Made by a program: the position numbers and the translations under genes
Shown: positions 1 through 13,800 of the stretch, piece after piece
Layout: each line of letters opens with the position of its first letter
Numbering within the stretch: the stretch's first letter is position 1
Assembly (NCBI RefSeq): GCF_041260155.1
Contig: NC_091940.1
Span: forward strand, 27,412,370 to 27,476,369
Reading direction: 5' to 3'
Length of the DNA stretch: 64,000 nucleotides
Source: Ptychodera flava
Lineage: Eukaryota; Hemichordata; Enteropneusta; Ptychoderidae
The notes under the pieces: generated by a model
Databases searched by the model: none
What the model was told of the DNA's origin: nothing
The model's input: the letters and a program-made list of their open reading frames with translations, nothing else

Positions 1-2480
1 TAAGAAAAGACATTGCATTGTGATCAGATATTGACGAATGCAGCAAACCGTAAATGACGGAGAAGCGAAATCTAATCTTTTAGAAAATTCTTACACCATT
101 CATAGAAGAACGACGTGATGTAACTGCTTTCTTATTTTCAAAGAACAACCAAAATAGGCCTGGATTTCACAATAAGGGTTTATCATTTTAATTTTCGAAA
201 GTGTGGTCACTGTACTGTATGCGCGCGTATGTAACGTACAATGGCAACTTTACCGTGAACGTTGTAGGAAATTTTCATCTCTGCACGGTCCGAGGAACCA
301 TAATCTCCATGATTTTTATGATGACAGAATAAATTTATGCGGCATCTCACCACGCCGGTAATGCTAACTATTGATGATTTCCTCACTATTTTTGTTTTAA
401 ATGCTAACTATAATGTCTTGTTCTACTCCCAAAGCATGTTTATATATACAGTATTCAGCTTGTCAACTTCACCTGTACATTGTGTAAACTGTGTTGTTAT
501 TTTTGTGAAGTGAATTCTGGTCCGGATTAGATTAACATGTAAACAATAACAGTGCATCTTACACGCGGACGTTGCGTTGACAAGCGAAATAGTGAGTGTC
601 TCAACCACAGTCCCTCCACCCACATTCTTTACGGCGTACAATACGAATTAGCAATTGACATAAAAATTAAAATAATGAAAAAAAAATCATCAGAATTTAG
701 AATTACTGGCCCTTTTAACAATAAAGGATAGACGATTCGGAAATGGCTTATTGAACGACGGGGTCAATGTAACGAAAAAGGAGATTTACTATTGAGGTGA
801 CTTGAAGAGTAAATGTGCAAACATTGATGACGTAAGCACTCTCACCAGTCTTATTTGTTTACACGTACAACCTTCCATTACTGTGTGACTGTGATTGTCA
901 CGCGAATTATTGGACCCTAATCGCCACGAGCAAAGTATCACCATTGACAGTCCTCCCACACTTGCCTCCAGGACGTAGGGACACGATAATGGCTTGGGTT
1001 AGGATGAAGTATCTTTTTGCTGAAAACTGGGTATACAATAATATCACGTGATTGACCGATGCGACACTTATTTTGAATGCAGAACGTTTGCATATCACAG
1101 AATATTGACATCAAATCAATGATTTGAAGTCTATGAGTAGCCGATAATTGTTGTCGTGAGTGTAACCTATCGGGATATGCGCGTGCAGTAAATGACAGCT
1201 TGGTTGCTTTGCATTACTTTGGAACTGACATTTCAGTACCAGTCTGTCTATTCTCCAAGGCCGATTATTCAAATGAAGTGACAAATAAGCCAGTGTAATA
1301 GACGCATATGGAAATAAAACATTATGACTGCTCACTGTTTCAAACGCGATAGATGAAGTCTGTGAAAATGCCTGAATTAGCCGAGCTTTCTCGATACTAT
1401 ACAGAATGCCTTTCTGGCTACGAAAGACTTACACATATAACCCGTATTACAAATATAGCAACAGTAAACGCCCTTCAGCATGTAGCATTGCTATTTGAAT
1501 TTCTGATCGCCGTGGTCGCCCAGGTAAAAGCATTTTATGTCAATTCTTTGGCAGACACATATATACTGTGATGAAGGCAATCGATGACCCATGATGAGAA
1601 TAATCAAATTAAAAGAATAAGTTCGTAACGCCATATTTCATAAGGTTCTCGTGATGCATCACCTCTTGCACTCAGCCTGACTATGTGTGTCCATATTTGT
1701 ATGAATCATCTGTGCCAGTCTGCCTCTGTCTTTTGTACCCGTCCCTTTTCAAGTCAATTGACTGTCCTCTGAGCGTTTGTTTGTTTGTTTCTCAGCTTGC
1801 TCATCTACCTTGCTACCCGGCTCATGATTTTTTATTCACTCTGTCCATGATCATTGCCGTTTTTTTGTCTTTTTCTGAATTTTGTTTGTTTGTTTGTTTG
1901 TTTGTTTGTTTGTTTAAATTATTGCTAACTCGTCAACCTTGCTACCCACAGAGTGGTGGCACGCTCAGGGAAAGTAGGGATACGTGCGTGTTCCCCAATT
2001 CATTGAAACGGGATGTGTTTTTCTATTCACCATAGGCATGGTCCGTGAAAACAAGAAAGAGGGCTGTTTTTTCAAAACTCTGGCCCATGAAGGGGACAGA
2101 ATACCGAACGAATACTACAAACGTACAAAAGGTAAGGTTGACTGCTTCAAATCGGGGTGGGTGGGGGTCAGAATGGAGGGAATTCGTGAAGACAATGATA
2201 AACAGACTTCACTGAATGTGTGATTGGTGAAACACAATGCCGTTGCTCTATTTAGCATTGACCTGCAGTAAGTGTACTGTGATAATATTATCTCGTCAGG
2301 ATCTGTAGAATTTTGTGATTCTCAGGGTGTTGTCAGGTCCAATTTTCTCTCCCCATTTCCAAAAATGCCATTTTTTGACGAAGATTCCCGAAAATTGGGT
2401 AACTTGAATTTTTATGTAAAAAGCATGGATAGCCCCAGTGATCCTTGGAGTGCCACCACCGCCGGGCCTGCATGACTTAC
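1..2480. other. Probable intron 1 of the left-edge CUB-family paralog; no exon seen
   Basis: This stretch lies downstream (minus-strand sense) of the exon at 2481-2622, so it should be intron 1 of that gene. I looked for the second exon, recognisable in genes A and B by a CUB start with NYPSNY, and did not see it. Intron 1 is 1.1 kb in gene A and 2.7 kb in gene B, so the exon may lie beyond the left edge. The stretch holds a palindromic MITE (353-717) and a short TTTG microsatellite near 1886-1915, and nothing else I recognise. Confidence 0.45.
353..717. mobile_element. Palindromic MITE, copy 1
   Basis: This is a non-coding element whose two halves are approximate reverse complements. The outer ends carry a version of GGGCCAGTAATNCTAAC and the inner arms carry CAGCTTGTCAAC and GTTGACAAGC around a centre near TGGTCCGGA. 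The same element occurs in one intron of gene A (12703-13034) and gene B (24228-24557), and in more diverged form near 34985-35330. It has no coding capacity and would depend on a transposase elsewhere. The class is unassigned. Confidence 0.7.
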
Positions 2481-2622
2481 CCCTGTTGTGTCTTCTGATA
2501 TCTCCCTCAGACTCCGAATCAGCCTCGGTCTTCAATGCGGCACGTAGTGTGCGGGAATAGCACAAATACGCATTCGAAATTATAAAGAGAACCAAAAGCA
2601 GACATTTTACGTTCATTTCCAT
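2481..2622 (-). CDS. First coding exon of a third CUB/LDLa-family gene (rest off the left edge)
   Basis: This exon is 142 bp from ATG to a GTAAGT donor, exactly the length of exon 1 in genes A and B. It starts MEMNVKCLLLVLFII and has a hydrophobic signal-peptide core. The mature start is less conserved, but the stretch [10 protein letters not shown] is identical in all three family members. By eye roughly 60 percent of the 47 residues match gene A, so this copy split off earlier than the A/B pair. The exon ends in phase 1 like its paralogs. The reading frame runs on past the donor in genomic DNA, but the conserved donor argues against using that extension. The gene is read leftward and its other exons are not in the window. 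It could be a lone leftover exon, but the intact start, frame and donor suggest a live gene. Confidence 0.75.
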
Positions 2623-5600
2623 CTCGCTGACGTAACCGCCCTTTCTGCACAGTGTGAGACAAACAGACCTTAGTACGCCTGCTCTACACAACGGCACTCT
2701 CTACAGTGCTAGCTGACAAGGTATGTAGCCTTAAGGGTCAAAGTGAAACACGCCATTGTTGGCAATATGGTCTTATGTAACATTCTAATGGAGGCCAATG
2801 GGCGAGCTGATATTGCCAATACTTATTTTTCGATGGCTGGAATTCAAGAGAAGAGAAAAATGTATTGTTACATAACACAATATGAAACAGAGTAGATTTT
2901 TTTGCATAAACATATATGAACATTCTTATTGAATTTATTATTATTTGCGATGATTTGGTCGATGTATTATTTGCAGTTTGAAATTAGTGCGGACATGGAG
3001 TTAAAAGTGTATGAAGATTGAGAAGAGAAACTTCTTCCTCGATGGTGAGAGCACGAGGCATCTGAGCTGTGAGCGGCTTGGCAGTCCGGCTGTCCACTTA
3101 GCGTGAAATAATTCCTTCGTTTGTTTGCTTGGTTATTGTAACCCCTGCACAAGGCCCATGCCAACGAATAACGGTAATACAATTAGCATACGGTGCTGGG
3201 TAAAATGAGGTGCCACCAATACCTCATTCTGCTACGCATATCATCGAGCGTGGATTTGTATGGCCCCTTATTTTTGTTTGGTTTACACATGCGAAATTCT
3301 CCCCTTCATATTCACAACAAAAGTAATCATATCTAATTTAACGGGTTAAAATTAACCGATGCGCAAAGTGGTGCCCAATAATCGAAGTGGTTTTGAGCAC
3401 TTTCCCATCTTAGTGAAAATTCTCATGTTCTGAAATGAAAGGGTTTGGTATGTCTCCTGCCCGAGGCGAAGATAAATACAGAACACGACAAAACGTGCGT
3501 TCGGTCAGTACTGAACATGATTCGGGAAACACGATAGGTAACGCAGACCGGAAATTGTTATATTTTACAACAGCCAAAGAAAATGAGAAAGGCTCAAAAT
3601 TATTCTTGGCTTTTGGAAAGTAACACAACGGTTCCGTTATATTGATGAAGTCTAGGTCAGAGTTTAACTCACCAGAAATATGCATACAATGTGTCTGACG
3701 TATTGGATGATATTTTATTTTAGGGTAGAATGCGCTTCGGAGACCGACATTTGGACTCTAAAATCTTTACTATATTTTATGACCTACTGCGTGTGAGGGC
3801 CCACTTTAAAACTTTAGTATGAGAAAATTTTCGCCGTCTTCTTTATTCGATAATCCAAAAAAATTATTTGTTTTTCCCACTGAGATAACCCAGGGGTGGC
3901 GGCCATTTTGCATTTCAAATATCGTACACGTTCGGTAGTTTGTTCCTCTAGTACCAGACTTCGCATGGTGACCCTGAATGTTGCTATTCGTGATTTGGTA
4001 AGAAAATGGTTGAAAGTTTCGTTGAGGAAACTTTTAGCCAAAAGTTTAAGTCTTTTACTTTCGTGGCACATTCTGCCTTAAAAAGGATTATACTTAAAGT
4101 AGCCTGGCTTCGTTGTGTTCCTGTGTTCAATGTTAGTGAACTTTGTTTTTTATATTAATCGAGAAAACAATTTGGCTGTGCATTTTGACTGTTGGCACGG
4201 TGGTGACAAATAACCATGCTTTTGAATTGTTACGTATAAGTTATTGTGAAACGCGCATGCATGGAATTTATGGATGTAAAGGTAACGGCATATTTTATTC
4301 GGCCAGCTTGTTAGATAACAGCAGTTCTCGTTTTCGAAAAGTGCTCGAGTGCATGTTCAGATTACGAATGATACAAATTCCGGTCCCAAGTTCTAGACCC
4401 ACTCTTGTGTTTGCTACCATGACGGTTTTGATTGGCAAGCTGCGAGTGGTAGGTTCTTAGTCACTGTAAAGGCCAGAGCAACTTCCATCCGTCCACGACA
4501 CTTCTGTCCCGGACGTTCAGTAATTTGGTGTCAATTGTATTGCTCATTTGCATATGTTTACAGAACTGTTTCTATTGGGGATATACTAGTATATTTGGAA
4601 GAACATGTTTAACTTAAGTCAATGAAACTAGCCATATGATGTTAATGATACAAAGAATGTCCACTGGTGAAACATATTGAACAGTTCCACGACTGTTAAT
4701 TGATGTAAACTAAATCTTCCTGATGAAAGTTGACGAAAACTTGGACAGAAATTGCTTACAACAAAATAAATGTGAACTGTGAGACGTTTTACAATTGAAT
4801 GTGTCGAGTGGCAGTACCTTCGCCTAGAGTAAATTATTAAACTTTTCTGCTTATACATAGGTTAGATCTCTACTTGAATAAAAGTGATAGATCTGTCAAT
4901 TCAAAGAAATTTTAAAAGTCTGAAATCATATTCTTTGCTTTACAAACGTTCGTATCATTTAAAATTTTGCTTGCTTTGGTCCTTCTTCACAGATCGCAAC
5001 TGACACTGAGTTCGTAACAAAACTTTCGCAACTTTCTCTATGATGCAGGTGAGGGCGCTGCCAAGAGGCCGCTTGTGGCCAGTCAGTAGTAACAGAAAAT
5101 GTACAGGAAATGTCGAAATGTCGGAAATGTACAGGGATAACTTTCGAAACAATCATTGCCGTAACGGTGTAAACAAACAATTGTCAATTATCATTTATTG
5201 TTTTCTAGTATTTTAATCCATTTGAAATAATGTGTCTTTTGTTTATCTTTAATATTTCCACAGCAAGTTCGTACTTTTGTTGGTACCAGTAGCTGTTTTT
5301 GACTTGTAAACAAAAAGCAAGCCATGGTTTCCTATAATTTTTAATTTCATTGCATAGGTAAACCGATTCACTATAACTGTGAAATGATTATTACACACAC
5401 ATTGACGGTCCATGAGGGTGTCCTGATATTCCCCCCAACAGCCTGAGAGCCACCCCAAAGACAAAATGTTTTATGAGGCTGCAGACCGAGAGAAAAAGAC
5501 CGTTTAGGGCGACTCTCATGTACACGAGAGCACACGTAGTTATTACTGGAACATGATATGGCCAGTTGAAATTTCTCACTGTGAGAATTGGGCGATTCTC

Positions 5601-6153
5601 AATCATGTCGGTAGACCTACTGTCTCAATAGGTGCACCATGCAAGCTGGGCGTCACAACAAGGATTGGACCATTTTAGTCTTTGAAGAAATTATAAACCT
5701 AGTCCCGGAATGTACCTGAAAAACTTCGTAAGTAAATAAGTTGCATTTAGTTTAGTAAGTATGCCGTCGTGAACATTTCACGGGGAAGCGAGTTTAGTGT
5801 ACGGATGGGCATGTTGTTTACAAATGAATGTGTGGCCATCAGTATACCATGGCATATGAAATTGTCGGACCCACTGAAAACACGTGCTACAACTATCTGC
5901 AAACTTCCGTAGTGGTTGTACAATAGTGAAATAAGAGCATCGATGTCACGAGGTCATCAAAGACAGTAACAAAATAAAAATCTTGAAACTCCCTCGATCA
6001 ATGAACACAAACCATTATTGTTGTCTTCTCTTCACAGGAAAGATATTAACGGCTGTCACGTAATCGTCTGGGGCAAGCCAAAGTCACGTTCTGGCAAATG
6101 AAAATCTATTGTGGGTTTGCCCGATAAAACGAGTGAAAAAAAATCAATGATAA
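2623..6153. other. Intergenic, upstream of the left-edge paralog; nothing recognised
   Basis: This includes the promoter side of the 2481-2622 exon. No further CUB, LDLa or other protein-like exon was recognised on either strand. A TGACGTAA-type sequence lies just upstream of that exon's ATG. Short open frames here show no family resemblance and no paired splice sites. Confidence 0.5.
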
Positions 6154-6939
6154 TGCGCAGGTTCCGTTGATGAGAATACTGTAGCCACAAAACGGCCTTT
6201 AAATTGGTCAAAGCACTCATTTCTCAAGAATGTACTCCATATACAGATACAAAACATGGCGGCATTTAAAAGCCACTTGCGTCTTGATGGCGACAAGATG
6301 ACATTAACTGAACAGTCCGATCCCTGAAATTACACAGCGTTGCTAGAAAGTAGTTCGCTAACAAGACTGGGTAGGAGACGATACAGATTCAGCTGCTAGG
6401 CTAGATACATGGTTTGCACCGGCCAATCCCTTCATGAATCATTGTATTCCTGTACATCCTACCGAAGAGTTAATCGTCGGCTGTTCGAATAAAGTTGGAA
6501 AGTTGGGCGAGATATTGCTTTCCGCATTCCGAAAATTGAGTAGATGAGTCCTGGAAAACGATTTAATATTTGAAATCGAAGTAAAAAATTTATTTGAAAA
6601 AGGGTGATACTAGTTCTATTATTCAACTCGCAACAAGGAATCGAATGGTTATATAAGCAACGTTTAGAATATCTTTGGGCGCATTTGCAACAGTACTCTT
6701 TCCAAAGCAGCAGACGAGTGGATACAAGCGATGATCAGCTTAGAAGTATCAAGCCACGATATTGCAAAGCCTGATTTGCTAAGAGAAGGGTTTACAACCT
6801 TCAATAGCTTAAAAAGGTAGCAACAGTGCAGTTTCTTACGCAAATGAAAGCACTGGCCAACAGTTTTGCGAGAATGTATCGCATTGAATCAAACGTTCGG
6901 AATTTAAAACAAAAGTCCACATCTATTTATTTGTTCAGA

Positions 6940-8043
6940 ATTGGGACAAAGATTTTCCTCACGCCTGCACGAAGGAGCAAATATTTCTTGATCTGTTCGA
7001 AATGGTTTTCAATCCGCATCATTCTAGAAAATCATGAAAAATGTGCCGAATTTAAAGTTTTACCAATATCGATTATAATACAGCGTGGGACGTTTTATTA
7101 TCGGCACCCAATAGAATTACTTTACAATTTAACTGATATACCCATTGAGCTGTGGCATGTGCAAGTACAACGACCGACATTTGTTCATCTGTGCTGTTGA
7201 TCAGGCTGATATCACAAGATTAGACTTTTTGAATACAGTAACCTATTCTCATAACATAAGAGTTCTTGAGTATTATTACAAAACTATTAATTAAAAGATT
7301 TTAGTCGATGAGAAATTAATACGCCCGATTCTTTTTTTTTTTCGAGGAAAATGGGCATAAAGACTATGGCCAAAATGTTTTTGAGTTTGGGCAAGTGAAA
7401 ATGACCGATTGAACCGCAAGTACAGAAACTAGGTACGTCCCATGCTGGAAATACTGAAGTTCGCCGTAGCCAGTATGTATCAAATGACTGGAATAAAAAG
7501 AATTGACTATACGCTTTACTGGCTCTTAAGTGAACTATGTAACACATGAACCGAAATATACATTCTTTGTTCTTGCAAAGGAATTTTATTGTTTTGTATA
7601 CATGTATTTTCCATGCCTGAAGTTGAGCTCGATCTCGACTATCGACTAATTCGCATCTCTGCCAAAATGTCATTAGACCTTGTACTGCAAATTACAGGGT
7701 GTAAAACACACGACAAACTTCGTTTACATTTCGTGGGATGACTTCGAAAGAAAGTTATTCCCCAAATGTCATTTTAAAGACAAAAATATCATTGAAATAC
7801 CTTTGAAGTACCTTCGTTTACAATATTCTTGAACGAATTAAAATCAATTGTTATGCTACATTTGAACGACTGCGTTGACACATTCAAGAATTTAAACGGA
7901 GAAACGACAACAGTACATTCTCTCTATATCCAAAGTTGTCACGATTTAACAAGAGTTAATCATTGCAGTATGCACCCTGAGGCTTACTATGCGGTCGCTT
8001 CCCCATTTTAATAGTTCGCCGAATGTACACGACTGTATGCCTT
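6940..8043. other. 1.1-kb segment present in unit A, absent from unit B
   Basis: In unit B, sequence matching up to GTTCAGAATTG jumps directly to AAAACTGACACG, which in unit A lies 1.1 kb further on. TTG occurs at both edges of the A segment, so a deletion in B by microhomology is the simplest reading. An insertion in A is the alternative, but I see no terminal repeats. Short open frames inside are not recognised. Confidence 0.65.
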
Positions 8044-8791
8044 GAAAACTGACACGTGCTGTACAATGTCTGAACAGCTTTTCCATGCATTGTGATTACA
8101 CTCATGTGCCTAGTCTCATGTTGTTAAAACTTTGCAAGTAAAGCTATGAAATTTCTAAATATTACAGTCCATGTAAGGCAGCGTTTGATAAGTCCTCTCC
8201 CCACTCACTTTCTACATATCAGCTAATTCAAATGTTTTGCTCCAACTCAATGGAGTATACAACAATAATAAAGCTTCATCATAATGCGTTTCAGTGTGAA
8301 AAAAGTGACAGAGTGAAGTAAAAATAATATTACTCTCGGCTGAAATGCCACACTCCCGACGAACTCTGACATTGCCACATTTAGGACCATATTGTGTATT
8401 TGCTATATACATGTCAACAATACTTTTTGTTTTTTGAGACTGAGAGGGCAAAGGACGAAGAAAACACATTAGAGCTTGGCGAACGGAAGGAAACTGAACC
8501 TAATCGCAGATATTGGTTTGCCACATTAGTACAGGGTAAAAGTGTATTGCTTTCCCAAAGGGATTGTCAGTCGTTTCTAAGCAGTCCGTTCTCAAAGGCT
8601 AATGACCAGGGAAACCCCACGATGAAAGAAACGTCAATGGTCAATTGTCCGATCAATCACTCAATTACTAAATCTCTAAATCAATCAATCAATCAGTCAA
8701 TTAATCAATCAGACAATTACTCGAACACTCAAACACTCACTCACTCACCCAATCGACAATTCTATGTTGATACATGCTTGCCTGCCTGCCG

Positions 8792-8937
8792 ACATACATA
8801 CATACATACATACATACATACATACATACATACATACATACATACATACATACATACATACATACATACATACATACATACATACATACATACATACATA
8901 CATACATACATACATACATACATACATACATACATAC
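8792..8937. repeat. (CATA)n microsatellite
   Basis: A tetranucleotide array runs about 145 bp without interruption and is preceded by a CTGC-rich stretch. Open frames across it (TYIH and MYVC type) are artefacts of the repeat. The matching site in unit B carries CATC and TA arrays instead, so the array has turned over since duplication. Confidence 0.95.
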
Positions 8938-9076
8938 GCTGTGAAGGACAGCGACCTTAAGAATCTTCTAGATTAATTAAACTCAGGTTATAGAATGACC
9001 TACATAACAGAGATATACACAGCTTTCAATAAGAAATGTAGAATTGTATTAATATATACATACACCTATGGATGAA

Positions 9077-9077
<1 letters not shown>

Positions 9078-9123
<46 letters not shown>
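9078..9123. repeat. (TA)n microsatellite
   Basis: A dinucleotide TA array lies downstream of gene A. Unit B has a longer TA array at the matching position (to about 21292). Confidence 0.9.
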
Positions 9124-9125
<2 letters not shown>

Positions 9126-9674
9126 CATTCCTATATATAACATTCCTTGTCTTCCTATATATATACATATATAACATTCCTTGTCTAATGCTATTTATTT
9201 GGCACAAACTATTTGGCACAATATTTTACCATACTCGAGATTGCGTGTTTGTGTAGGCCAGGTAGTAAGAGCCTTTTGGTCGAAAAACTTTAACCACGGT
9301 CTCTCGTGATAGCTTAAACTGTTGATCAGACTTTCCGTAAGGAAACTTTAAACCATTCTTTTTCGAAATCAAGAAGAAACAAATGAGAGGGTACCGTGCA
9401 AAAATGGTACATTAGAGACAAATGACCGAATAGTTCCTTACAATTGAAATTAAAAATGGCTGCCATTTCTGTGTTAGCCCTTTTCGCAAAAATAAACCTG
9501 TGAAAACTTTAACCTGCAGGAGCTTCAATAGGATCCCCATAATGGATATACAGGAAAACTATTGTATACGTTTGATAGTTCAAAATATCTGATATCTGTG
9601 TCAAAACATTTACTTTGACAGTAAATGTTTGTTTTTAGGAACGGAGTGGCAGAGGACAGCCAAGGTAGCACATA

Positions 9675-9868
9675 TCACATTGAACCGTAGAGATCCGACT
9701 TGCTGGGTTCTGATGCCGAAGGTTCTTGCGCTACTGCTGCGGCTGCATCCTTCGAAATCGCGCACTTCCTGCCTCGTTTTCCATGATGATATTTAACTCC
9801 GTATACTACACCAAAAGTCAACCCCGTAACGCCTCCAATGACGCCACCGATCCAACCAACTCCACTTC
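9675..9868 (-). CDS. Gene A exon 7: membrane segment and tail
   Basis: The acceptor CTTTGCAG precedes 9868. The exon encodes residues 351-414 and ends in a stop. The membrane stretch is rich in glycine ([12 protein letters not shown]), a pattern that lets helices pack together. It is followed by a basic patch ([10 protein letters not shown]) and an alanine/serine-rich tail. This exon differs from its gene B counterpart far more than the other exons do. Confidence 0.85.
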
Positions 9869-10796
9869 CTGCAAAGACAATCATACTTGTGATTAGTAGA
9901 ACGCAAATGCAAAGACAAATGTCACTATCAATAACCGGTCCCTGCGTACTATGCTGCACGGTGATTAATATTAGCACGAAGATCAATGCCACTTACCAAT
10001 TAGCAAGTCTGGAGGTACAACGGATGTGCCTCAACAAATCTTACCTTACTCACTTTAACCCCCGCTCCCCCCAAAAAAGCAACAACGACAACAAAGACTG
10101 GGAGTTGTGTCCTTATACCAACTTTAAGAAATATATTGGTACAGGCATTACTTGCTTCTCTACATATGAGAATACGATGGTTTTCAATCGGGCTCGAACC
10201 CTCAACGCACGGTACCCAATCACCTAGCAGCAGAGGCCGCAAACCGAACCGCCCGGCTAAATCCCCAATATCAAAAAGATTGGTTCAATAACCGAGCTAA
10301 GGATGTTGCAATTAAAAACAAAAGGCCGCCTTGCGACTATATTTTGTCTTATCTCAAATTAAATAAATGTGCATATGTATGATGGTAATGGACAATGCCA
10401 AAGGGAGGTGTCAATCCCTTTGGCATTTACCCATGATGCATTAGGCCTTTTGCTTCTCTGTCCATTCTGCAAGTACATCTGATGAAGGAGACTGTTGTCT
10501 CCGAAAGCTAATGTTATGGTAAAACATTTGATAAACAGTGTGCTACCCTCAACAATATTGGTATCAGTCAAGATCAACACGGCTCTATTGATACATACAT
10601 ACATACATACATACATACATACATACATACATACATACATACATACATACATACATACATACATACATACATACATACATACATACATACATACATACAT
10701 ACATACATACATACATACATACATACATACATACATACATACATACATACATACATACATACATACATACATACATACATACATACATACATACAT

Positions 10797-10831
<35 letters not shown>

Positions 10832-13800
10832 TACATACATACATACATACATATATACATACAGACAGACAGACATACAGACATACATACTCACCATATA
10901 AGATCTTTTTGGTATTTATATAAATACCAAATATGAGCTAAAACTATTTTTTTGACTAGGGATAGAAATATTAAATGTATTATTGTGTTTTCTTGGTGTC
11001 TATTTTAATATCGTCGTTACTCAAGATGGGTGCTGTGTCGTTGATAAAATGTTTACCACAATGCCTGTTTGTTTGTCATAATGTTGATATCTGAAAAAGA
11101 GCTATTCCAGACTTACCACCCTTGTTGTCCCCACAACCATTCTCATCCGAACCATCAGGACAGTGTCTGCTGCCATCACACTTCAGTACGTACGATATGC
11201 ACTGACCACTGTTACAGTGAAATTCGCCAGAGCCGTAGCAGTCAGAACCGTTTGCTAGAAAAAAAAGAGAACGTATGGAAGATTTCCATGTGCTTCTCTG
11301 AAGTTAAATCAATGATGTCTGGCAAAACATTCTGCTGACAGAACAAGTATACGATGACCACGTATTGCATGATGCAGTTATCGAATGATAATGGCATGAA
11401 CTCAATTACTGACATCGAAGTTACATCACTGTCAACAAAACGACAATGCGTCGACTACACTTTACACTCAGAGGGAGTTTCCCATGAGTATCACAGTTGC
11501 CTGATCCAGCCAGTGTTTACACCTACAACAATTCTCAAGCTGAAATGTCTCCGTCACATGTTAAGGGATGGACATACTTCAGGCGAGAGATATCAAAACT
11601 ACGCGAGGAAATGATGCACTTACGATAATAGAACTGAGCGTAATTTGCCTCAAAGCCTCTGTACGATTCTGAAGGTTGCGAAGTAATGTTAAAGTGTAAA
11701 CTGGCGTCGAGAGAAAGCTCCACAATAGTCTCAGTTTGACTGCCGTCTCCACAATACGTGTACTCGGTGGTCCCATCGGTCAAGACAAGGAAGTCCCCAT
11801 CATCACAGCCTATAAAAGATGAGTGTAAAAAGGACAGTTTTTTCCTGAAGTTTCTTGTATCCTTTAATTCAGTTAATCGGCCACGTCGTCTGACGTCGTC
11901 GGAAGTCCCCATCATCACAGCCTATAAAAGATGAGTGTAAAAAGGACAGTTTTTTCCTGAAGTTTCTTGTATCCTTTTGATATATGTGCATGCATTGCCT
12001 AATTGACTTCAATTAATCGGCCACGTCGTCTGAACATTTGAACTCTAAAACTGATCAATTAAATTTATTGCTACCGAGTTTACAACCAAAGAAAGAATCA
12101 CCCGTAAAGCAAACTTCTGAAATTTCTTCTAATTTCGATAGGATAACAGTCTTCATTTTCAATTGACACCATACCGTACTGCAGGCAATATTCGTCTGGG
12201 AGTTGTGATCAATAAATGTCTTGTATTAAACTATTTTTATTATGAAATGCATAACATGTATCTTGTCTGTGCCTATTACTCTACTATTGCTATATCTGTA
12301 TGACATGCAAAAAAACAAAACACAAAAACAAAACAAAAAAACAAAACAAAAATGAGTTACTCACCTCCACTAGGATTGTTGTTATAGATATCGACCTCAG
12401 TTAGTCTGATCGTGATGTTCGTGAAGGGACTCAGAGGAAGGAATGTCAAGGAATACTGCGATGGTGGGACGATTCCATCATGATAAGAACTCGGATAATC
12501 GTCGTGTGATTTGATGACACCTCCAACAGACCATACGTTTGACGCTGACCCCATGGCTGAAATATCCATGGTGTAATGTTATCGGCCGAGCAAGTGGTAA
12601 CTTTTGACGATTCTTTGAATTTTTGAATGTGTTTATAGCAGTTCCCAATTCCATTTCAAACTGCATTATATGTTGAGGTACTATTTACCTACCTTGTTAA
12701 CATGAAAAGGGCCAGTAATACTAACTTTTAATGACTTTTTCACTGTATTTGTTTTTTGTTCCACTCTTTAAAGCATGTTGATATATAGAGAATTCGGCTT
12801 GCCAACTCGGACTTTACACGTGTAAACTGCATTGTTATAGTTGACAGGTGAATTCTGGTCCGGAGTAGAATTCAGATGTAAACAAGAACAGTGTATTTAA
12901 CAGTGTAACATAAAGACGCTGTGTTGACAAGCTGAACAATGGGTGTTGCAACATTCTTTTTGGAGTCGAGTAGACACATAAAATAAACATAATGAAAAAG
13001 AATATTAAAAGTTTGTATTGCTAGCCCTTGAATGTATAAGTGTTTCCTGCATTGATATTTGTTGAACAAATTTACGTCTGGGCTTTTCATTATGTCATGT
13101 TTCGGGGAGCAATTTAGCAAGTTTCATCAAATTTGGTGCCGTTGTCGGTTGAATATCGTTTAGATTAAAAATATAATTAAATATGCAATTTAGCAATCAG
13201 TGAAAATGTCAAACGTCTTTCACAGTATGTTTATATCACCAACACATGTAGCAAGTTTCATCAACTTTGGTGAGTCCCAACCTGTATCCATACTAGCCTA
13301 CATGCCGTATTGGGAATAACGTAATTGCCGAACGACATCGAAACCTGCCATGTGTTGGTATGGGCATATCTGTGGTAAGATTCTTAAGATCTTGTGAGTT
13401 AAGTTTTGAGAGTTGAACTTCTTAGTAATTGAATATGCAAATGGAAGTGTATATTACATGCAACGTCCTCAAAAACAAAACTGTCATCGCCATACTCTAA
13501 TATTATCTTGAAACTTCATCTCATTCTACGTAATGAGACGATCAGAACAGGGAAACAGATAGGACAAAGGGACTGATGTATGACATTAGCATTAGCATTA
13601 GCACAGCTGCGGGGACATCTGAACTAAAACAGGATCAATAGCAAACGGTTTCATGGAAAAGGCAGAAACAAAACAATTAAAAAGCAATTAGCGTCTAACT
13701 TTCACTGAATCTCAATCATGATTGCAAAAAGAGCTTGACTAACCTGAAACATCCGGTCCGTAGGTAATGTCAGCCAAACTGTTCTGATATGCTATATAAG

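Noticed and set aside
1-2480. Further exons of the left-edge CUB gene
   Set aside because: I searched for the CUB opening and the LDLa cysteine pattern on the minus strand and found none.
10183-10262. A functional tRNA gene
   Set aside because: Only the B box is convincing. The acceptor and anticodon arms do not pair, which fits a SINE head better.
8737-10923. Long MYVC and TYIH open frames on both strands
   Set aside because: They are translations of CATA and CAGA microsatellites. No start context, domain or splice sites support them.
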